DNA from: Pagrus major
Lineage: Eukaryota; Chordata; Actinopteri; Spariformes; Sparidae
DNA: 64,000 nucleotides
Assembly (NCBI RefSeq): GCF_040436345.1
Contig: NC_133230.1
Location: 23,136,197-23,200,196, forward strand
Direction of reading: 5' to 3'
The notes under the pieces are model-generated. The model made no database searches, was not told where the DNA came from, and worked only from the letters and a program-made list of their open reading frames with translations. The position numbers were made by a program, and so were the translations under genes. Shown piece by piece: positions 60,026 to 64,000 of this stretch. Each line of letters begins with the position of its first letter. The stretch's first letter is position 1.

Positions 60026-61800
60026 GTCTCCAGAAATCTGTGTAAATGCAATGAGCCAAATTAATCCTGGGTCAAGGGCAAGACTTGGGATGTGTTCAGG
60101 AGAGTGCAAAGTCTCAGACGAGTCAAGAAAATCATTTGGAAAAACATACAAAAAAAATGGTTTGAACATTAATTATCTTTGATACAGGTGACTTTTATAG
60201 AATTAAGCGCATATTATCAATAAATATGGGATGTCGCCATTGTCAAAACAAGTCCTCATGATTATGTGGTCCCTCACAGTCTAGAGACTTTTCACAATCC
60301 TGAGTTAACACTTGCAGCTCTCAGCTTGCATGAGGCAGAAGCCCAGAAACCTGCATATAGGCAGTTGACAGATGTTTCAACATTGCACGCAAGACTGACA
60401 ATGCACATACCAAATTCCCCCCAGAAATCAATTTAATGACATCTCGTAAAAAACAACGAAAACTATTGTGCGTGTGTCCATATAGTAGTATTTTCCATTC
60501 TGGTTTGATGTGGGCTGGGAAGTTTGTGCAAATGGAGCCGAGTCCACTTGCTAACGCCTGTATCACAGCCCTCTTGGTCGCTGCTGGTGCAGAAGCCTGG
60601 TCTGCTTTGGTCTCTAAATTACATGTTAGCTTACCTTCTCACTGCTGACTTCAGCACAGGCTAGATAGCTGATACACGTGTTCCATCAGAGAGTGAGCCC
60701 CGGTTTCCGGTGGCCGACCAAGTATGCACCCTTTAGCATTTAGTTTCTTGACACTTTGACAGCACATATTGTGACACTAAGGTAAATACTCCAATTATCA
60801 TGTTAATGCCCAGCCCAGCCATTACTTCCCATGTGTTTGTATCGACTGAAAATGAGGCATGAACTTGTGTAAAGCAGCAATCTAACGGCTGTATGTTCAC
60901 ATCACTGAATTCAGCAAAGCTAGGCTCAGCAAAACGTGGACGGCACTCTTCTGTTTTGGCCTAACATTAACTTCGCTATTGTTACCCTAAACAGACCACA
61001 CAACCTTTATCTTGTAGTGTCTCACATCGTAAGCACGTGCTTTCTCTGTAGTTAAAAACATTTCTGCAACCTTAAAAGTAGCTGTAAACCCCCGGTGCAA
61101 ATCAACATTGAATTTAGATTATCTAACATTAACAGATCCTCGCGAATACATTATTTTAATCCGATGTTAATGATATCGTTAGATTTAGCGGGGAGGGACT
61201 GGCTCGCACACGTTGAGGCTAGCTAACTAGCGGGCTAGCTTGCACAGCTAATGTTACAGCAATCGGGCTAACAGGGACCTTCATCGGGACAATAACATGA
61301 GGCGCCAGTATGCATTTCTATGAGTGCATCTGCATTCACCATTTTAGTGGGCAGGGAGCATGTCATTTAGTACAACAGTAGCGCGGGATCGAAAATTATT
61401 TCCAAGATAACAGGCTTTTGACAACTGGCTGCTGTTAGCATACGATGACAATGAGCATGCCAATTCCATGATCTGTCAAAATAGGCTAGCATAAGCTAGC
61501 ATGCTAATTCGGACGGAATTTGAGTGAGGCCATTGTTACAACGTCATTTGTCGGTAGGGACTTCGCCAAATGCCCGAGTATAGCTTTAAAATTGCAATAG
61601 ATTAAACGAGGCCCGGGAAGCTAAAGGTTTAGCCTGCTAGATGCGTGGTTTGTCAACGTGCCGCCATATAGGAAGAGTCCATTTTCAAAAAGCCGGTCTG
61701 GAGAACTCGTTCCCAACCACCACCACCAGTTTCCACATTGTTTGAAACAGCACCACACGATTCAGACTTTTTAGCCATCAATTAAGCAACAATCACGTGA
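60026..61800 (-). promoter_or_regulatory. syncrip leader region and promoter
   Basis: On the minus strand an acceptor ATTTACACAG sits 15 bases upstream of the start codon, so the leader is spliced. A strong donor GAGAAG|GTAAGC at 60635/60634 would end a non-coding exon. Further upstream, ATATGGCGGCAC near 61670 contains a YY1-type motif, and CpG is more frequent between 61140 and 61760. Whether transcription starts near 60700 or near 61700 cannot be told from sequence. Confidence 0.45.
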
Positions 61801-61952
61801 CCAATTAGTAGCATTCGCCCTACCTGCCGCTGGACCACCAACGTGTATGGTGTTGATTATTTAGGAAGATAAATGTGATATTTAAAAGACAGAAAAAGTG
61901 TAAAACTCCCGGCACTGATCCGGCTTCAGTCATTCACTCTTGATGATGTAAA

Positions 61953-62054
61953 ATGGCTGCCACGTTCACGCCTCGAGTTTTGTCTCGTCGATGGGGTTTC
62001 TTGGACAGCCCAGCACGGGCTTGCCTTGTATGCATTTCAGAGCGGAGCAGCAGG
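61953..62054 (+). CDS. Possible divergent first coding exon, unknown gene
   Basis: An ATG at 61953 in good context (aaaATGG) opens a basic, Arg/Ala/Ser-rich N terminus, MAATFTPRVLSRRWGFLD, that resembles a mitochondrial presequence. A donor-like CAG|GTCAGC follows at 62053/62054. It points away from the syncrip promoter about 200 bases off, as in bidirectional promoters. No downstream exon could be recognised within the window, so this may equally be a chance frame of 66 codons. Confidence 0.25.
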
Positions 62055-62154
62055 TCAGCCACAGCATCCATCAGCAATACTAACGATCACAGCACCGCTT
62101 ATTACACGGATGCAAATGCACACATGAATTTAAATAGGAAAGTAAATCTTTAAA

Positions 62155-63574
62155 TAAAACGAGCAAGTATTACTATGGAAATACTTTGCAGATTATTCAT
62201 AATTTATGAATAATATACCACCTAAATTGCATAATTAAATAATTATATATATACATATACATACATATACATAAACATACATACATTTGCAAAAAGTATT
62301 CTCAGACCATTATCAAATGCCAGTCCACATAGGCTATATAAATATAAAAACCACATAGCCTACTGTACATGGGACCTTAACAGACCAGTACTTATACTTT
62401 ACACCCTACCAGCCCTTCAGTATTGAGCACTGAGTGCTTGACTGGAGGTAGAGGTTGGTCCCACTTTCCACCACACCGTGTCACTCTTCTCACAGATTCC
62501 GCGCTCACCTCCCACATGAACAAAAGAATATGGAATATGGAGTGCAGCATGTACGTGTACAGAAAACACTATTTGTTTGATAATGAGATGAGGGCCAGTG
62601 GTTTGTTATGTAATGGAAAATTACATAATTTTCACTGATTTTGCAAAAGATTTTCTGCAACTGGATATAGGAAAAGTTGATGCTGTTTGACACCACGAAG
62701 GCATTACATGTAGTGTGAACAATGTCATTTCTTCTCTGTATTGTGCTTTGAGTTGGACAGTCGTAGGTTTATGCCTGAGTATTATAGTGATTATCATTTG
62801 AACTACACTACAAATACTTTGCAGTGACAAGGGCACGAATGTGGGATTGGGTTATCTGCTATCTTCATCAAAACTTGAGTGAATCATGGGCTTAATGTTT
62901 GGCTCATGTCTGAAATAATAAAATTTTAGCAGGTAACTGACTCCAACAACCCCCACAGGTAAAGAGTGTTAACAGCTGGATGAAGATGGCTGGGAGATAT
63001 AGACAAATAACTTACGCAGCTGTTGAGGAATCAAGCTCGAGAATGATTTCCTGGCTCAGTCAGTGATACAGCTTTCATAGACAGAATCCATAGTGTGTAG
63101 CAAGTTGTTGTTTGGCAAAGAAATGCAATTTACTTAACAAGAGAGAGACGAGACAAAGAAGATGTCAAAGCATTCATAGTGTATATTTTGAATTTATGGG
63201 ACCACATTTATTTCTCGTGCCTCAGAGAACAAACCTTTAACATAGCTGAGACAGATTCTAGTACGAAACAACTGGGTCAGAATGTTTCGGATTCAGTCGT
63301 AAAACTAATAGGCAGCAGGTGCCAAAGACAGTAGGAGTGGCTTTCTGTAAGTTTTCAGGAATATCAGCCAAAACTCTGTCTGCAGAATCAAAAAAGAAAC
63401 TTTATTTTACCCTAAAAGTTCAATTGAAGATCCTTAGATGGGTTTGATTCTTAATTGAAAATGAAAGTAGAAAATATTAATGAGATGACCAAAAAAAAGG
63501 AAAAAAATGTTTTTGAAGAGCTTCACAAGTAAAAAGAGCAACATGATCTAGTAGGAATTTGATTGAGTTTGAGA
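62155..63574. other. A/T-rich spacer, no gene seen
   Basis: A TATATACATATACATACAT low-complexity patch lies near 62245-62285. No exon, RNA gene or bounded element was recognised. Confidence 0.45.
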
Positions 63575-63806
63575 AGTGTACAAGGTCTATACATAATCAT
63601 CAATGATGTGGATATAATAACTAAGTGGGTGAGGACAGGTATTAGAACAAGTAGAACAGTCTGCTAAGTTCTGAAAATTACATCACTTTACTCTAACGAG
63701 CCTTTAAAACCAGGAAAAGACAACTCTCATGACATATTACCATATAATCATATCTAAAATCTGAATCTCAACAGCGATATAACATCTTTCTCTTGCACAG
63801 CCCTGG
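63575..63806 (+). repeat. Diverged 3' part of the 11085 hAT-like element
   Basis: ATCATCAATGATGTGGATAT, AGTGGGTGAGGACAGGTATT and GAGCCTTTAAAACCAGGAAA follow the order seen at 11280-11400, and GCACAGCCCT near 63797 matches the right terminus. The left end is missing or too diverged. Confidence 0.6.
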
Positions 63807-64000
63807 GGTGAAGCACCGTAAAATCTTTGAAACCTACTTAGCTCACATCATGAAGACTTAGTAAGTAACCCACCTTGAAATATTGGAGGACTGCTTTGCT
63901 CCTACAATGCCTTAGCAGAATGTCCTCCTTACATCACAGCTAACTGAGCTCATATTAACTTTATTGCATTTGGGATTGGGAATGACTCCCAAACCTGAAC

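Overview
This is a vertebrate nuclear window, almost certainly from a teleost fish. The multi-exon genes have GT-AG introns and encode vertebrate proteins. The gene order nt5e(+) - snx14(-) - syncrip(-) matches my recollection of human 6q14. The spacers hold typical fish repeats: TTAA-flanked elements, hAT-like elements with 8-bp target duplications, a tRNA-derived SINE and many microsatellites. The species cannot be named from sequence alone. All exon boundaries were read by eye from splice signals, phase continuity and remembered human orthologues; no search or alignment was run.

Layout. 1-12.6 kb: gene-poor and repeat-rich, with a broken transposon-associated Cys-rich ORF, a tandem duplication, an LTR-like element and hAT-like and TTAA elements. 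12.6-15.2 kb: htr1b, an intronless serotonin receptor on the minus strand. 15.3-26.7 kb: a spacer with a large inverted-repeat element and copies of a dispersed family. 26.76-34.6 kb: nt5e (CD73) on the plus strand, 9 coding exons, 576 aa. 35.3-52.0 kb: snx14 on the minus strand, 29 coding exons, 939 aa, plus a newly inferred 49-codon cassette exon. It converges tail-to-tail with nt5e. 53.3-61.8 kb: syncrip (hnRNP Q) on the minus strand, 11 coding exons and a non-coding leader exon, about 543 aa. 61.9-64 kb: a possible divergent first exon, then repeat-rich sequence.

The most interesting signal is a pair of related C/D-box snoRNA-like elements in two syncrip introns (57164-57242 and 57899-57980, both in sense with the host). 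Each has a C box, a D box and a terminal stem. They share a 12-nt sequence just upstream of the D box that can pair with the 5' end of 5.8S rRNA. Other points are a GC-AG intron in snx14, an N-terminal acylation-like motif on SNX14, the snx14 cassette exon, three NAGNAG tandem acceptors, a duplicated nt5e 3'UTR segment inside nt5e intron 8, and a syncrip last exon readable in two frames.

The genes do not form a pathway. NT5E makes extracellular adenosine, HTR1B is a Gi-coupled serotonin receptor, SNX14 is an ER/lipid-droplet sorting nexin and SYNCRIP is an RNA-binding protein. The cluster is a conserved synteny block.
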